From: Planctomycetota bacterium | GTDB lineage: Bacteria > Planctomycetota > UBA1135 > GCA-002686595 | DNA length: 64,000 bases | Assembly (NCBI GenBank): GCA_016712565.1 | Contig: JADJQU010000003.1 | Coordinates: 806,001-870,000 of the forward strand | Reading direction: 5' to 3' | Shown here: in pieces, positions 25,644 through 35,271 of the stretch | Numbering within the stretch: the first letter of the stretch is position 1 | Layout: the number at the start of each line of letters is the position of its first letter | Notes under the pieces: generated by a model | Database searches by the model: none | Seen by the model: the letters and a program-made list of their open reading frames with translations, nothing else | What the model was told of the DNA's origin: nothing | Program-made: the position numbers and the translations under genes

Positions 25644-25814
25644 CGCCCCTCATCGGTCCCGCCATGTCTCAAACCTGAACCGCCGGGGCGCGGGAGCGAG
25701 TTCATCCCTGAAAAGAAACCGCACCGGCGAAGAGGCTCGCTCCACCGCCCCCAGCGGCCCCCCACCGACAGCGGTTCACCCCATTCCGGGCGACCCTCTG
25801 CCCCTGGGCGCCCC

Positions 25815-27713
25815 TCAGTGCGGCGACTTGGCCCGCAGCTTGGCGATCTCCGGGTGCGCCAGCAGGAACTGCCGCCGCGCCTCGACGAACTGCTGCAGGC
25901 TCGCCGTGCGTCGGGGTCCGGGGCCGCGCGGCTCCCCGTTGGCCCCGTTGGCCCCGGTGGCCCCGGTGGCCCCGGTGGCCCCGGCGGCCCCGGCGGCCCC
26001 GGTGGCCCCCGTGCTCGCGGGCGCCGGATCCAGTCCCACCGACACGCGGAAGGCCTCCGTCGTGTCGAGCTTGCGCGTGTCCGCGGCCACTTCGGCCTCG
26101 ATCAGCGAGCGGTAGCGCGCCACCACCGGCTCCAGGGTCTTCCAGTCGAGCCCTCGCTCGGCCAGGTCCGCCATGTAGCCCAGGTAGCGCTGCCGCAAGG
26201 ACGGCACGGCGAGCAGGGCGCTCAGCAGCGGCTTGCTCGGATCGTCGGCGCCCGCCAGGGGATCGACGCTCGCGATCCCGGCGCCGGCCCCCATGCTCCC
26301 CTCGGGGCCCGCGCCCCCCGGCGGCGGCCCGAATCCCGGGCCGGGCTCCCCGGGTCCACCGCCGGGGCCCCCGGGACCGCCCCGTCCACGTCGGCCCGCG
26401 CCGGGGCCCGCGCCGGGGCCGCCGCCGGACTGGAAGCACTCGTTCATGTCGTGGGGTATCACGTGGAACACGCCCCCTTCGTCGAGGAAGAGGCAGAAAT
26501 CGCTGGCGCGGATCCAGTACCCGTCGCTGTTCATCGTGGCGTTCTCCACGGCCAGGAAGCGCAGGGCGCCGTCCACGTCGAGTTGGCCCGCGAGAGCCGC
26601 TTCCAGTTGGTCGGCGGGCGTCTCCTTGAGCGTGCGGCAGAGCTTGATCAGCGCCGTCCAGCCTCGCTTGGCCTGCTCGGGATTCTCCGTCTTGATCTCG
26701 TACTGGCGTTGGTAGGCGGCCGGGTCCTCCCCCTGGTAGACGAGTCCGCCGCCGCCGCGCGGGCTGCCGGGCACTTTCCAGCGCACGCCCTCGGCCTTGG
26801 GGAACCACTTCTTCAGGAAGTCCTTGTTGAATTGCTCGGCATTGGCGTAGACGCCCCAGTTCTCGCCGTTGATCACCACGCGCACGAGATTCACGTTGGG
26901 CGCGGGCAGGTAGGCCCGGGCGATGTGCGAATAGAGCACGGCGCGCAGGAAGCTCGGATCGCCGTTCGAATTGAGCAGGTTGAGAGTCTTCACGCCCAGG
27001 ACCCGGGCCTGCTTGTCGCTGAAGTCCACGGACACATTCAGGGAGCGCTTGTAGCCGTCCCCGACCATGAAGTAGGACGACGCGCCGCGGAAGCGCACGC
27101 CCACGCCTTCGACCTGCTTGCCGTCGCAAAGGAGTCGGGCGGGCACCTCCACGTCGGTGTTGTGGAACTCCACCAGTTCCTTCTCCCAGTCCGCGTTCTC
27201 GAAATCGAGGAACACCGAACGCAGCACGCCGGGCTCGTAGGGCCCCGCCTCGGGGAACTGCTTGACCAGGGCGGGATCGACCCGGGCGCCGGGCTTGGGC
27301 GGCTCGCCATTGCCCCGCCGCATGCCGGGGGGACCGCCCCGATTGCCCGGGCCGCCGAATCCACCGCGCCCCTCGGGAGCCGGGTTTCTGGCCGCCTCTT
27401 CCCGCAGGAAGGCCCGCGCCGCCGCGCGCTCGTCGCGGTCGAGGCGCCCGTCGGCGTCCTTGTCGAAACGCTGGACGAGCTTGACCTCCGGCGCCTGGCC
27501 GGGACCGCCGCCCTGGGGACCCCGCCCGCCGCGCGGTCCGCGCTCCTCCCCCTGGGCGCCGCCCGGGGGCGGCGGAGGGGGCTCGTCCTGGCGAGCCAGG
27601 GGCGCGAAGGCGGCCCCGGGGATGGCCAGCAGCGCGACGGCGGCCCAGCGGAAGGCCCGCAGGCGACCCAGCGGCCGGAAGGGCGTGGAACAGATGGGTT
27701 GGGATTCGTGCAT
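25815..27713 (-). CDS. Secreted CotH-like protein with EF-hand and collagen-like triplets
   Basis: A 632-residue protein. It has a signal peptide (AFRWAAVALLAIPGAAFAP), a Gly/Pro-rich segment and one canonical EF-hand loop (DKDADGRLDRDE) at about residues 87-98. A CotH domain follows from about 170 to 400: VRFRGASSYFMVGDGYKRS, KTLNLLNSNGDPSFLRAVLY, NGENWGVYANAEQFNKDFL, and VIPHDMNECFQ with the catalytic-type Asp. Next comes a Gly-rich stretch, a helical region, and a run of Gly-x-Thr/Ala triplets (about residues 565-592). CotH proteins are atypical kinases of spore-coat or extracellular proteins; here a calcium-dependent extracellular role is inferred. Start ATG 27711-27713. Confidence 0.85.
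   Translation of the reverse strand: MHESQPICSTPFRPLGRLRAFRWAAVALLAIPGAAFAPLARQDEPPPPPPGGAQGEERGPRGGRGPQGGGPGQAPEVKLVQRFDKDADGRLDRDERAAARAFLREEAARNPAPEGRGGFGGPGNRGGPPGMRRGNGEPPKPGARVDPALVKQFPEAGPYEPGVLRSVFLDFENADWEKELVEFHNTDVEVPARLLCDGKQVEGVGVRFRGASSYFMVGDGYKRSLNVSVDFSDKQARVLGVKTLNLLNSNGDPSFLRAVLYSHIARAYLPAPNVNLVRVVINGENWGVYANAEQFNKDFLKKWFPKAEGVRWKVPGSPRGGGGLVYQGEDPAAYQRQYEIKTENPEQAKRGWTALIKLCRTLKETPADQLEAALAGQLDVDGALRFLAVENATMNSDGYWIRASDFCLFLDEGGVFHVIPHDMNECFQSGGGPGAGPGAGRRGRGGPGGPGGGPGEPGPGFGPPPGGAGPEGSMGAGAGIASVDPLAGADDPSKPLLSALLAVPSLRQRYLGYMADLAERGLDWKTLEPVVARYRSLIEAEVAADTRKLDTTEAFRVSVGLDPAPASTGATGAAGAAGATGATGATGANGANGEPRGPGPRRTASLQQFVEARRQFLLAHPEIAKLRAKSPH
25934..26010 (-). repeat. 9-bp tandem repeat coding collagen-like Gly-x-y triplets
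   Basis: About eight imperfect copies of the 9-mer GGCCCCGGT (plus-strand sense) sit inside the CotH-like gene. On the coding strand they give GATGAAGAAGATGATGATG-type triplets. Being a multiple of 9, copy-number change would not break the frame. Confidence 0.8.
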
Positions 27714-27878
27714 GGACTGAACCAATGGGGAAGGAACGCACCGAGGTCCGCGCTGCTCAAACAGCGGCCGACCGCCCGGGTTCCGCGCGATCCCCGCGGG
27801 CCGCGGGGGACCGAACCAACAGGGGTCCGGCGGCCCTCGGCGGGACCCTGCGCGAACCGGGGGGCGCAAGAATGGCGC

Positions 27879-27884
27879 TACCAT
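27879..27884 (+). promoter_or_regulatory. Putative -10 box (TACCAT) in divergent region
   Basis: It lies 39 bp before ATG 27924, in the 210-bp divergent gap between the CotH-like and cytochrome b562-like genes. No good -35 is seen. The gap also holds a GC palindrome at about 27790-27810. Confidence 0.25.
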
Positions 27885-27923
27885 CCTGGCCTTCGAAGCC
27901 CCTCTCGTCTCCATCCAGAAACC

Positions 27924-28400
27924 ATGAACCTCCCCGTCCAGCACCGCCCGATCCTCCTCGCCCTCGCCCTCGCCGCCCTGTGCTCCGCCGCCCTGTTCGT
28001 GCGGCAGGCGGAGGGACGTCCCGCTCCCAGTCCGCTGCCGGACGAGGCCCTCTCCCAAGCCATGCACCAAATGGAGCAGGCGCTCGAAGCCCTGGGCAAG
28101 GGCGTCAAGGCCGACAATCGCGACGCGCAGCTCGCCGAACTGGCCAAGTTCCAATCCGCGGTCATGACCGCCAAGGAGAAGACTCCGGAATCCGCAGAGA
28201 AGGTGGAGGAAAAGAAGCGCGCGGCCTTCGTGGCCGACTATCGCAAGACGCTGGTGGAGGCACTGCAGTTCTCCTGCGCGGCCGAGACCGCGATCCTCGA
28301 CGGCAAGTTCAAGGAAGCGGACACGCTGGTGCGCAACAAGCTCGGCGGCCTGAAGTCCACGGGCCACGGGAAGTTCAAGCAGGACCGCGGGGGCAAGTAG
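27924..28400 (+). CDS. Cytochrome b562-like secreted helical protein
   Basis: A 158-residue protein with a signal peptide (ILLALALAALCSAALFV) and an all-helical mature part of ~120 residues. Its length and pattern match the four-helix cytochrome b562 fold: a first helix with Met residues (SQAMHQMEQ, Met47/Met50), a KTPESAEK turn, and a last helix LKSTGHGKFK whose His148 sits where the distal heme ligand is found in cytochrome b562. Heme binding is therefore plausible but not certain; the family also includes heme-free four-helix proteins. HutD and an HExxH lipoprotein follow closely on the same strand. Confidence 0.65.
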   Translation: MNLPVQHRPILLALALAALCSAALFVRQAEGRPAPSPLPDEALSQAMHQMEQALEALGKGVKADNRDAQLAELAKFQSAVMTAKEKTPESAEKVEEKKRAAFVADYRKTLVEALQFSCAAETAILDGKFKEADTLVRNKLGGLKSTGHGKFKQDRGGK

Positions 28401-28403
28401 CCC

Positions 28404-29033
28404 ATGGCGGCGCGCCTCGTGCGCCACCTGCGCGCCTCGGACGCTCGCGTCTCGCCCTGGAAGAACGGGCGCGGCTCGACGCGCGAGCTGGCGCTCGGCC
28501 CCGAGCACGCGAGCTTCGAGCGCGGCGACTTCGACTGGCGCATCTCCGCGGCCGGGGTCGCCGAGCCGGGGCCCTTCTCCGTGTTCCACGGCTTCGAGCG
28601 CGTGCTGGTGGTCACCTCGGGCGCGGGGCTGGTGCTGGAACACGGACCCCACGCACCGCGCGCGCGCCTGCGGCGCATGGAGCCCTACCGGTTTTCGGGC
28701 GATTGGCCCACCGGCGCCGAGCTGGTGGGCGGCCCCGTGGAGGACTTCAACGTCCTGGCGCGCCGCGGCCGCTTCGAAGCCGAGGCCTTGGCGGTGGAGT
28801 TGGGCGCCCGGGTGCTGCGCGAGTCCCTGGGAGAGGCCCTGGTCTTCGCCCACGTGCTCGCGCGCGCCACCGCGCGGGTCAGCGGGGAAGAGGCTCCCTT
28901 CGAGCTCGCCGCCGGGGATTCCCTGGCGATCACGGGCACCCTGGCCCACGACGAGATCGAGATCTCGGGCAAGCACGATTCCTGCGGCGTGATCCTCGTG
29001 CGCCTCTCGGCCGCCCGCGGGGGCGGGGGCTGA
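28404..29033 (+). CDS. hutD: HutD/Ves family cupin-like protein
   Basis: A 209-residue protein with the HutD signature SPWKNGRGSTRELAL near the N-terminus and DFDWRISAAGVAEPGPFSVFHGFERVL, GPVEDFNVLARRG further on. HutD proteins are double-cupin folds found in histidine-utilisation operons and thought to tune the pathway, but their exact role is not settled. No hutH, hutU or hutI is in the window. The start is 3 bp after the preceding stop, suggesting co-transcription with the cytochrome b562-like gene; the biological link is unclear. Confidence 0.85.
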   Translation: MAARLVRHLRASDARVSPWKNGRGSTRELALGPEHASFERGDFDWRISAAGVAEPGPFSVFHGFERVLVVTSGAGLVLEHGPHAPRARLRRMEPYRFSGDWPTGAELVGGPVEDFNVLARRGRFEAEALAVELGARVLRESLGEALVFAHVLARATARVSGEEAPFELAAGDSLAITGTLAHDEIEISGKHDSCGVILVRLSAARGGGG

Positions 29034-29034
29034 C

Positions 29035-29757
29035 GTGGCGGGCCGGATCCTCCCCTGGGGCGCCCTCGCCGCCGTGCTCGCGGTTTCCTGCACCACCGTC
29101 GTGACTCCCGCGAGCATCCGCGAGGCCGAGGCCGCGCCGGAGCGACGCGCCGCGACCCTGGCGGCCTGGACCGAGGCGGTGGAACTCGCCAACGAGTTCC
29201 TGGCCTCGCCCTTCCGCCGCACGCTGCCCCCGTCGAGCGTCGAATTCGGGGCGGACGGCATGGCGCTGCGGCTCCCGCGGGGGCGCCTGCCCCTCGAGGT
29301 GCACAGCAACTGGTACGGCGACCTGGTCAACGGGTTCGGCTTCGTGGCCCAGGAACGCGACTACGGCATGGTGGTCGGCCTGCGCGAGGGAGGCCGCGAC
29401 CGAAGCATCGAGAATTCCCTGTTCGCCGGGGAGGACGGTCGGCCCGCGCCGAGCCACGCGATCGCCGAGATCGTGCTCCACGAGGCCACCCACGTGGTTT
29501 TTCGCGAGGGTACCGTCGGCTTCTGGAACGGCCTCGCCTTCTACCTGGAGGCCGTGTTCCTGCTGCGCGCCGTCGAGCACTCGGCCGAACGGCGCCCCTA
29601 CGCCACCTCCCACGAGTTCCAGTTCTTCTGGATGTGGCGCGGCGCCGGGGAATCCGAGCGGCCCGCCCTGTGGCGCGCCTTCCTGGAACACGCCGCGGAC
29701 CAGAGCCGGCATTGCCGACACGGCCCGGGCCCGGAAGCCGCGCCTACTCCGCCTTGA
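29035..29757 (+). CDS. Lipoprotein with HExxH metallopeptidase motif
   Basis: A 240-residue protein with a GTG start directly after hutD. It has a lipoprotein signal (AALAAVLAVSC with Cys19 as the lipid site) and a zincin motif VLHEATHVVF (His149-Glu150...His153). NGLAFYLEAVFLLRAVEH follows ~12 residues on, where gluzincins place the third ligand helix. It is a probable zinc-dependent peptidase anchored in the outer or inner membrane; substrate unknown. Its last 14 bases overlap the end of the convergent coiled-coil gene. Confidence 0.7.
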   Translation: MAGRILPWGALAAVLAVSCTTVVTPASIREAEAAPERRAATLAAWTEAVELANEFLASPFRRTLPPSSVEFGADGMALRLPRGRLPLEVHSNWYGDLVNGFGFVAQERDYGMVVGLREGGRDRSIENSLFAGEDGRPAPSHAIAEIVLHEATHVVFREGTVGFWNGLAFYLEAVFLLRAVEHSAERRPYATSHEFQFFWMWRGAGESERPALWRAFLEHAADQSRHCRHGPGPEAAPTPP

Positions 29758-30547
29758 GCACGAGCCCGCCGCTCGCCCGAAGCTCGATCCTGTAGGTCAT
29801 GCCCACGCGGGCCTCGACGGAAGGCGCCTCGCCCTGCAGCGCGCGCACGCCCTTCTTCTCCGCCGCCCGCGGGTCGTTGGCGTAGTCCCAGAAGTGCTGC
29901 CACAAATCCGCGTAGTACGGATCGGGTCCTTCCTCGTCGCCATAGGCCCGCGGCAACTGCCCGCGCTTGTCGATCGGCGTGCCCTGGGCCGGTTCCTGCT
30001 TGTCGCCGAACAGCCGCTCGAACAGGCAGACCGAGGTGCCCCGGAGGGCGTCGCCCCGCTCCACGTAGGTGTCGTCGAAGCGGATCACCAGGGCCTCCAC
30101 GTAGACGCGGGAGCCGCGCAGCTCGGCCTCGATCGAAGGCGCCAGCGGAGCGCCGTCCGGGCGCAGCTCGGTGAAGCGCACGCGCGTGGTGACCACGCCG
30201 TCGGCGCCGGTCTCCATGGCGAGCACCTCCAAGCGCGCCACGCGGTGGTCCACCTTGAGCAGGCGCAGCGCGCTCTCCAATTGACGAATTTTCTCGTCGC
30301 GCGCCTCGAGCTCCACGCCCAGGGCGGCGATCCGCTCCTCGCGCACGCCGATCTCGCGCTCCTGCTCGGCGAAACGACTGCGCGCGAACCAGGTCCAGTA
30401 GGCGATCACCGCCGCAATCAGCACGAAGGCCAGGGCCCGCAGCGCGTGGGTCCCCTGCTCCAACCAGGACTTGGTGGGGACGGAGGGGGCGGGAGCCGCC
30501 GGGGTGGCCGCCGCCGGCGGGAACGGTCGTCCTGCGGGTTGGGGCAT
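29744..30547 (-). CDS. Membrane-anchored coiled-coil protein of unknown function
   Basis: A 267-residue protein. It has a Pro/Ala-rich cytoplasmic start, one membrane helix ([18 protein letters not shown], about residues 38-57), then a coiled coil ([37 protein letters not shown], ~62-98) and a ~165-residue soluble domain rich in beta strands ([28 protein letters not shown]). No family recognised. It overlaps the convergent lipoprotein gene by 14 bp. Confidence 0.7.
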   Translation of the reverse strand: MPQPAGRPFPPAAATPAAPAPSVPTKSWLEQGTHALRALAFVLIAAVIAYWTWFARSRFAEQEREIGVREERIAALGVELEARDEKIRQLESALRLLKVDHRVARLEVLAMETGADGVVTTRVRFTELRPDGAPLAPSIEAELRGSRVYVEALVIRFDDTYVERGDALRGTSVCLFERLFGDKQEPAQGTPIDKRGQLPRAYGDEEGPDPYYADLWQHFWDYANDPRAAEKKGVRALQGEAPSVEARVGMTYRIELRASGGLVLKAE

Positions 30548-30708
30548 CGCAGGCAGAGCCTAGCACCCGGGGCCCGGCGGTTCAGCCCGGCCCGGAGCCC
30601 TCGCGGGGCGCAGGTCATTCGCCGGCAGGGCCCCGAAATCGCCGCCCCGCCCGCCCAACTGCGGATAGGCTCCAAGGGATCCCCTCCGTCCCCCCAAGCC
30701 TCCCCACC

Positions 30709-32463
30709 ATGCTCCGCACCCCCCCGACGACCCTCGCCCTGCTGTGCCTGGCCGGCCTGGCCCTCGCCCCGCGCACCCCGGCCCAATCCACGGTTCGCGT
30801 GAGCACCTCCTCCGCGGGCGTCCAAGGCAACAAGGAGAGCGCCGTCCTGGGCTTCCGCGGCCCCCACCCCAGCGCGGACGGCCGTTTCGTGACCTTCTAC
30901 AGCAAGGCCTCGAACCTGGTGGCCGGTGACACCAACAACGCCTTCGACGTGTTCGTCAAGGACACGCTGACCGGCGACACCACGCGCGTCAGCGTGGCCA
31001 CCGGCGGCGGCGAGGCGGACGGAGAGAGCCGCGACCCGCGCATCTCGCCCGACGGCCGCTTCGTGGTCTTCGGCAGCTTCTCGCGCACCCTGGTGCAGCC
31101 CCATTCCTCGTCGCACCAGGACATCTTCGTCCACGACCGCACGCTGGCCACCACGGTGATCGTCAGCGTGCCCCAGGGCGGCGGCCTCGCCAACCAGAAT
31201 TGCACCCACGCGGACATCACCGACGACGGGGCCACCGTGGTGTTCTCCAGCAGCGCGACCAATCTGGTGAGCGGCGACGCCAACGGAGTCGCGGACCTGT
31301 TCCTGGTGGACGTGGCGACCCAGAACCTCGTCCGCATCACCCAGGGCTTCGGCGGCGGGGCCGTCGACGGCGAATGCAAATTCCCGGACCTCTCCGGCGA
31401 CGGTGCGGTGTGCGTGTTCGAGAGTCCGGCCACCAACCTGGTGGCCAACGACGCCTTTCCCGGCACCGACATCTACTTGATGGACTTCGCCGCGGGCACC
31501 ACCGAGCTGGTGAGCCTCTCCAGCGCGGGGACCCAAGGCGACTCGGGCTCCTTCCGCCCCTGCGTGTCGGCGGACGGCCGCTTCGTGGCCTTCCACAGCG
31601 GCGCCACCGACTTGGTGCCCGGCGACACCAACCTGGTTCCCGATGTGTTCGTGCGCGACCGCCTGCGCGGCACCCTGACGCGCGTCAGCGTCGCCGATGA
31701 CGGGAGCGAGGTGTTCGGCCTCTCCGACGAGGCCTCGATCAGCGCCGACGGCCGCTTCGTGGCCTTCGCCAGCCTCGCCGCGGGCCTCGTCCCCGGCGAC
31801 ACCAACGGCGTCTCCGACGTGTTCCGCCGCGATCTGCTGCTCTCCCGCACCGAGCGCATCAGCGAGGCCGACCCCACGGGCCAGGGCAACCTGGAATCGG
31901 TGCAGGGCAGCGTCACCGCCACGGGCGCCTTCGTGGCCTTCGCCAGCCGCGCGCCGAATCTGGTGCCCGGCGACACCAACGCCAAGTGGGACGCCTTCCT
32001 GCGCGCGCCGCTCGCCGCCAGCTCGGTGTACTGCACGGCCAAGGTGAACTCCCTGGGCTGCACGCCGACGATCTCCTCCAGCGGCACCTCGAGCGCGAGC
32101 GCCGCGTCCGGATTCTCCGTCGACGCCGCCAACGTGCTCAGCAACAAGCCCGGCATCCTGCTCTACGGCGTGGACGGAGCCTCCGCCGCGCCCTTCCAAG
32201 GGGGCTTCCTGTGCGTGGCCGCTCCGGTGCGCCGCTCGATCGGCGTCAACTCCGGCGGAACGATCACGCCCGTGGACTGCAGCGGCGTGCTCTCCCTCGA
32301 CCTGAATGCCTTCGCCGCGGGCAGCCTGGGAGGCACGCCCCAGGTCGAGCTCACCTGGGCCGGCACCTTCGTCCACTGCCAATGGTGGAGCCGCGACAAC
32401 GGCTTCGCGGCGCCCGACAACTCGTCGCTTTCCGACGCCCTGGCCTTCGTGGTCGGGGGCTAG
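30709..32463 (+). CDS. Secreted PD40/TolB-like propeller protein with NSLGC C-terminal domain
   Basis: A 584-residue exported protein. After a signal peptide ([19 protein letters not shown]) come about seven repeats of ~58 residues with the pattern '[31 protein letters not shown]...TRVSVA', a WD40-like PD40 beta propeller as in TolB. From Tyr441 the ~143-residue domain [11 protein letters not shown]...[10 protein letters not shown]...[13 protein letters not shown]...CQWWSRDNG...LSDALAFVV follows. It is the same domain as in 4370-6604 and 63301-64000. Likely cell-surface or extracellular; function unknown. Confidence 0.85.
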   Translation: MLRTPPTTLALLCLAGLALAPRTPAQSTVRVSTSSAGVQGNKESAVLGFRGPHPSADGRFVTFYSKASNLVAGDTNNAFDVFVKDTLTGDTTRVSVATGGGEADGESRDPRISPDGRFVVFGSFSRTLVQPHSSSHQDIFVHDRTLATTVIVSVPQGGGLANQNCTHADITDDGATVVFSSSATNLVSGDANGVADLFLVDVATQNLVRITQGFGGGAVDGECKFPDLSGDGAVCVFESPATNLVANDAFPGTDIYLMDFAAGTTELVSLSSAGTQGDSGSFRPCVSADGRFVAFHSGATDLVPGDTNLVPDVFVRDRLRGTLTRVSVADDGSEVFGLSDEASISADGRFVAFASLAAGLVPGDTNGVSDVFRRDLLLSRTERISEADPTGQGNLESVQGSVTATGAFVAFASRAPNLVPGDTNAKWDAFLRAPLAASSVYCTAKVNSLGCTPTISSSGTSSASAASGFSVDAANVLSNKPGILLYGVDGASAAPFQGGFLCVAAPVRRSIGVNSGGTITPVDCSGVLSLDLNAFAAGSLGGTPQVELTWAGTFVHCQWWSRDNGFAAPDNSSLSDALAFVVGG

Positions 32464-32509
32464 TGGCGGGCCGCATGGGCCGCGCCTCTGCGCCCCGTCC
32501 AACGAAGTC

Positions 32510-35271
32510 CTATCCCAAGTCGCCGTTCGCCGGCTCGATGCGCACGGCGCAGACCTTGAGTTCGGCGGTGTCCGTGAGCGGGTCGTAGCCCGAGCCGGTC
32601 AGGGCGTTCACCGGGACGTTGCTGAAGCTGAAGCTGCAGAACACCGTGCCGCGCGGGGATTGCTCGGTGGCGTGGACCTTGACCAGCACCTCGCCGCGGC
32701 GGCTCGACAGCACCGCCAGACCGCCGTCCTCCAGGCCGTACTTCACGACGTCGTCGGGGTGCACCTCCACCAGTTCCTCGGGCACGAGGTACTCGCTCGC
32801 CGCCGAGCGGCCGGTCATCGTGCGCGTGTGGTAGTGGGCCAGGCGCCGGCCCGTGGTGAGCCACACCGGGTACTCGGCGTCGATCACCTCGGCCGGATCG
32901 CGGTATTCGGGCCGCATGAACAGGCCCTTGCCACGCGGGAAGGTGCCCACGTGGAGCACCGGCGTGCCGGGATGGCCCGCCTCGGGCACGGGCCAGTGGT
33001 AGGCGCCCTGGTCGATGCGATCCCAGTCCAGGCCCTTGTAGATCGGGGAGAGCGAGCACAGCTCGTTGAAGACCTCCTTGGGCGACTGCCAGTCGAAACC
33101 GGCCACGCCCAGGCGCTTGGCGATCTGGGCCACGATCCACCAGTCGGGTCGCGCGTCGCCCTGGGGCTTCACCGCGGCGCGCACGCGCTGCACGCGCCGC
33201 TCGGTGTTCGTGTACACGCCGTCGGTCTCGCCCCAGGCCGTGGAGGGAGCACCACGCTGGCCAGTTCCGCGGTTTCCGTGCGGAAAATGTCGACCACCAC
33301 CAGGTGCTCCAGGCTCGTGAGCGCGTGCTCGCAGTGCTTGCGGTCCGGGTCGGACACCAGCGTGTTCTCGCCGCAGATCAGCATGGCGAAGATCGACTCG
33401 CCGGCCAGATCCAGGGCGCGCACCTTGGTCATGCCCTTTTCCAGGTCCACCCGGACGCCCCAGAGCTTCTCGAACTTGGCCTGATTCGCGGGATCGGTGA
33501 CCGCCTGGAAGCCGGGGTAGTTGTTGGGCAGCGCGCCGCAATCGCCCGCGCCCTGGATGTTGTTCTGGCCGCGCATCGGGTTGATGCCGGTGCCCTCGCG
33601 GCCGATGTGGCCGGTCATCAGGGCCAGGTTGCACAGGCTCTGCACGTTGTCCACGCCGCAGATGTGCTCGGTGATCCCGAGCGTGTAGTAGATCGCACCG
33701 CGCTGGGCCCGGGCATACCAGCGGGCAGCCTGTTCGATGTCCGCGGCGGGCACGCCGCTGATCGACTCGGCCCATTGGGGCGTGAACTTCTTGACGTGCT
33801 CCAGGAAGCTCTGGCCCCCCTCGGTGCGCGCGGCCAGGAACTCGCGATTGACCAGTCCGTCCCGGGCGATCACGTGGGCCATGGCGCCCAGCAGAGCCAC
33901 GTCCGAGCCGACCCGCAGGGGCAGGTACAGATCGGCCTTCTGGGCCAGCGGGATCCGCCGCGGGTCCGCGACGATCAGCTTCGCCCCGCGCCGCAGGGCC
34001 TTCTTCAGGCGCGTGGCGGCGACCGGGTGCGTCTCGGTCATGTTCGTGCCGATGCAGAAGATCACATCCGGCAGCTCCATGTCCGAGAGCGGATTCGACA
34101 TCGCCCCGCGTCCGAGTGTGGCGGCCAGACCGGCCACCGTGGGGCTGTGTCAGGCACGGCTGCAGTTGTCCACGTGGTTCGACATGAACCCGGCGCGGAC
34201 GAACTTCTGCACGGAGTAGGCGGACTCGTGGGGCGCGCGACCGGAGGCGATGGCGTAGACGGCGTGGCGGCCGTGCTTCTCGCGCACGGCGCGGAAGCCC
34301 TCGGCGGCGCGGTCGAGGGCCTCGTCCCAGGACGCCTCCACCAGCACGCCGTGCTTGCGCACCAGGGGCCGCTTGAGGCGATCCCGGTGCTGGGACCATT
34401 CCCAGGCGAACTGCCCCTTGACGCACAGGGCGCCGCGGTTCGCGGGGCCGTCCATGGCGGGCTGGACGCCGACGATGGTGTCGCCCTTGGAGAGGATGTC
34501 CACCGAGCAGCCGACGCCGCAGTAGGGACAGATCGAGCGCGTCTTCTCGATCGCTCCGGGCGTCTTTTCGTGCTGCAGGGCGCGGCGGTCGGCCAGGGCG
34601 CCCGTGGGGCAGGTCTGCACGCACTGGCCGCAGAACGTGCAGGAGGAATCCTCCAGGTGACCGCCGAATTCGGTCGTGATCTGGGTGTGGAAGCCGCGGC
34701 CCGAGACCGAAATCGCGTAGTCGCCCTCCTGCTCGGCGCAGACGCGCACGCAGCGGTAGCAACTGATGCACTGGTCGTAGTCGCGCAGGATCATCGGGTT
34801 TGCGTCGTCGAGCCGCGAGTGGCCCGACTTCGCGCCCGCGAAGCGCGAGCCGTCGACGCCGTAGCGCCGCGCCAGGGTCGAGAGCTCCTGGGACGCCTGA
34901 CCGCGCAGGGGGTCGATGTGCACGCCCGCCGGATTCTCGGAGGCCACGAGTTCCAGGAGCGTCTTGCGGTGCTGCTCCAGGCCCGGCGTGCCGGTGCGCA
35001 CCACCATGCCGGGCTCGGCGCGCGTGGTGCAGGAGGCCACCGGATTCCGCTGCCCCTCCACCTCGACCACGCACAGGCGGCAGGCGCCGAAGGCCTCCAG
35101 CCGCTCGTCGTAGCACAGGGTCGGCACCTGCTTCTTCGCGCGGCGCGACACCTGGTAGAGCGTCTCCCCCGGCGTGAACGCGACGCTCTCGCCGTCGAGG
35201 ATCAACACGGCCGTGCTGGTCGTCGCGGCGACCTTGGCGCTCGTAACGGCGGATGCGTCCAGGGGGCTCAT
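32510..35271 (-). CDS. fdhA: NAD-dependent formate dehydrogenase alpha subunit, selenocysteine-containing
   Basis: The catalytic subunit, oxidising formate to CO2 at a Mo/W-bis-MGD centre. Residues 53-81 bind a [2Fe-2S] cluster (C53, C64, C67, C81). Two ferredoxin motifs follow (CISCYRCVRVC from 168, CTFCGQCVQTC from 211), then the catalytic-domain CPYCGVGC (from 248). The codon at residue 374 is TGA in C-S-R-A-[TGA]-H-S-P-T-V-A-G-L, exactly the Sec/Cys site of FdhF-type enzymes; coding continues with GAMSNP and PMRGQNNIQGAGDCG. A second break, at the CCC run complement of 33245-33247, needs one extra base to join VVLP to STAWGETDGVY. Repaired length is about 920 residues. ATG overlaps the stop of the beta subunit. 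The His(Cys)3 cluster ligands of related NuoG/FdsA domains are absent. Confidence 0.9.
34120..34152 (-). promoter_or_regulatory. Selenocysteine UGA codon with SECIS-like hairpin
   Basis: The TGA occupies 34150-34152 (complement). Downstream in the mRNA, positions +15 to +33 can form a 7-bp stem (GGUGGCC / GGCCGCC, one U-G pair) closed by the loop GGUCU. In E. coli fdhF, the GGUCU loop bound by SelB starts at the same distance (+22) from the UGA, in the equivalent stem. This supports SelB-dependent recoding rather than termination. Confidence 0.8.

Noticed and set aside
25644..25814. Possible tRNA or small RNA in the gap between the CotH-like and kinase genes.
   Set aside because: A GGTTCA-like stretch was seen, but no cloverleaf or CCA-type acceptor stem could be drawn.
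25934..26010. Short direct repeats as a possible CRISPR array.
   Set aside because: The 9-bp units are contiguous, without spacers, and code for in-frame collagen-like triplets.
34150..34152. The TGA as a nonsense mutation splitting fdhA into two genes.
   Set aside because: It falls exactly on the catalytic Sec position, the frame continues with conserved sequence, and a SECIS-like hairpin follows.
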